From assembly GCA_035646975.1 (NCBI GenBank), contig DASROJ010000101.1, forward strand, positions 1-6,038: 6,038 bases of DNA, given 5' to 3'. Shown here piece after piece: positions 4,756 to 6,038 of the stretch. The translations under genes were made by a program, and so were the position numbers. Numbering within the stretch: the stretch's first letter is position 1; every line of letters begins with the position of its first letter. The notes below the pieces were generated by a model, which saw nothing but the letters and a program-made list of their open reading frames with translations, did no database searches and was not told where the DNA came from. The stretch comes from DASROJ01 sp035646975. GTDB lineage: Bacteria; Acidobacteriota; Polarisedimenticolia; JACPZX01; DASXTC01.

Positions 4756-6038
4756 TGAATTCTCCTCGCGCTCGCCGCGTCGTGGTGGTCGGCGGGGGGA
4801 TCAGCGGGCTCGCCGCGGCGCACAGGCTCGTCGAGTTGCGTGATGCCAACAGCCTGCCGCTGGACGTCACGCTGTTCGAGGCGGCAGACCGTCTTGGCGG
4901 TGTGGTCTCCACCGTCACGCGCGACGGCTACCAGATTGAAGAGGGACCGGATTCGATCATCACCGACAAGCCCTGGGCCCGCGATCTCGCCGAGCGGCTT
5001 GGACTGGCTGACCGGATCATCGGCACGCAGGATGAAAACCGTCGCAGTTTCGTCGTGCGCCGGGGCCGTCTCGAGCCGACCCCCGACGGCTTCTACCTGC
5101 TGGCGCCAACCCGGCTCCTCCCCCTGGCCTCCAGCCGGATCTTCAGCCCTCTGGGAAAGCTGCGCATGTCGCTCGACCTCGTGATCCCCCGGCGCCCGCC
5201 GGGCGGTGACGAGAGCGTCGGCGGATTCGTCCGGCGACGGCTCGGGCGCGAAGCCCTCGAACGGATGGCCCAGCCGATGATCGGGGGCATCTATGGCGCG
5301 GACCCTGAAAAGCTTTCCCTTCGCGCCACATTTCCGCGTTTTCTCCAGATGGAGGAGGAGCATGGAAGCGTCATCCGGGCGATGGTGTCCGCCGGACGCA
5401 AGCGCGCCCTGGCGGAAAGCGTCCACAGGGCGAGCGGCCCGCGTTACGGCCTGTTCATCTCATTCGATCTCGGGATGCGAACGCTCACCGACGCTTTGTC
5501 CGCCTCGCTTCCAGAAGGCGCCGCGCGCACGGGTGTCCGCGTGTCACGCCTCGAGCCGACGGCATCCGGCCGATGGCGGCTGGCAACGGGCGACCCGGAT
5601 GACGTCGAGTTCGACGCGGTGATCCTCGCGCTGCGCGCCCACGATGCGGCGCACCTTCTGCGGTCGGTCGACCCGGACCTTTCGGGGCGCCTTGGATCGA
5701 TTGCCTACGGCTCGGCAGCCACCGTCTCGCTGGCGTTTCGGGAGCAGGATGTCGACCACCGGATGGATGGGTTCGGATTCGTCGTGCCGACGATCGAGCG
5801 GCTGTCCGTCATCGGCTGCACCTTCGTGCATCGCAAGTACCCTGGCCGCGCCCCGGCGGGACAGGCGTTGATCCGCGCGTTCTGGGGCGACTCATCGGCC
5901 GGCCTCGAGGATCGGGAGATCGTCGGGCGCACGCTTGGAGATCTCCGCGCCCTCATCGGCGTGCGCGGGGCTCCGCTGCTGACGCATCTCGCCCGTTATC
6001 CTGGCTCGATGCCACATTACGCCGTCGGGCACCTGGAT
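4755..6038 (+). CDS. hemG: Oxygen-dependent type protoporphyrinogen/coproporphyrinogen oxidase, partial (runs off right edge)
   Basis: The frame starts at ATG 4755, sharing its A with the hemH stop (TGATG), and stays open for 428 residues to the window edge; the family is usually about 450-480, so perhaps 30-50 are missing. The flavoenzyme removes six electrons from a porphyrinogen. Next to a CpfC-like ferrochelatase it most likely acts on coproporphyrinogen III (CgoX, also named HemY). The FAD motif VVVVGGGISGLAAAH (9-23) is followed by Glu42 (LFEAADRLGG, 40-49), which should bind the FAD ribose, and by EEGPDSI, a conserved segment of this family. QPMIGGIYGADPEKLS in the middle and YPGSMPHYAVGHL at the visible end are typical. 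It is distinct from the small flavodoxin-like HemG of E. coli; the symbol here follows the name often used for this fold. The overlap with hemH implies coupled translation. Confidence 0.93.
   Translation, partial: MNSPRARRVVVVGGGISGLAAAHRLVELRDANSLPLDVTLFEAADRLGGVVSTVTRDGYQIEEGPDSIITDKPWARDLAERLGLADRIIGTQDENRRSFVVRRGRLEPTPDGFYLLAPTRLLPLASSRIFSPLGKLRMSLDLVIPRRPPGGDESVGGFVRRRLGREALERMAQPMIGGIYGADPEKLSLRATFPRFLQMEEEHGSVIRAMVSAGRKRALAESVHRASGPRYGLFISFDLGMRTLTDALSASLPEGAARTGVRVSRLEPTASGRWRLATGDPDDVEFDAVILALRAHDAAHLLRSVDPDLSGRLGSIAYGSAATVSLAFREQDVDHRMDGFGFVVPTIERLSVIGCTFVHRKYPGRAPAGQALIRAFWGDSSAGLEDREIVGRTLGDLRALIGVRGAPLLTHLARYPGSMPHYAVGHLD

Noticed and set aside
4614..5426. A 270-codon minus-strand frame opposite hemG
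   Set aside because: It is antisense to clear porphyrinogen oxidase motifs, has no recognisable domain and is another GC-driven shadow; the 3670-4362 minus frame opposite hemH is rejected for the same reason.

Overview
High-GC bacterial chromosomal DNA with compact, ordinary housekeeping genes and no sign of phage, insertion sequences, CRISPR or structural RNA genes. The mix of genes suggests an uncultured-type Acidobacteriota or a similar deep-branching soil or sediment lineage: a canonical ETF-ubiquinone oxidoreductase, a small secreted WTGWITD...CG-type protein (a family I associate with Acidobacteriota), and a ferrochelatase plus FAD oxidase pair of the coproporphyrin type. This taxonomic reading is inference.

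Layout. Positions 1-2257 are read on the minus strand. At the left edge is a partial gene of unknown function (1-365, running out of the window) with a plausible sigma70 promoter of its own at 472-500. Upstream of it lies a complete ETF-QO gene (527-2257). A 164-bp divergent control region (2258-2421) separates this from the plus-strand half. It holds a -10-like box for the ETF-QO gene, a good promoter for the secreted-protein gene, and an inverted repeat overlapping that promoter. The secreted-protein gene (2422-2757) ends in a strong intrinsic terminator (2787-2811).

From 2829 to the right edge the genes form a tight plus-strand cluster. It holds a beta-class amino DNA methyltransferase with no restriction partner in view (2829-3743), a possible 23-codon mini-ORF (3740-3811), hemH/cpfC ferrochelatase (3808-4755), and hemG/hemY/cgoX-type porphyrinogen oxidase (4755 to the edge, incomplete). 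Junctions are ATGA (methyltransferase/mini-ORF), GTGA (mini-ORF/hemH) and TGATG (hemH/hemG), so translation could be coupled along the whole cluster.

How the genes work together. HemG and HemH catalyse consecutive or near-consecutive late heme steps: porphyrinogen to porphyrin, then iron insertion. ETF-QO passes electrons from flavoprotein dehydrogenases into the quinone pool, so the window is broadly respiratory. The most unusual points are the DNA methyltransferase apparently leading the heme operon and the mini-ORF bridging it to hemH. Two genes run off the window edges, at positions 1 and 6038. No stretch over 300 bases lacks a gene.
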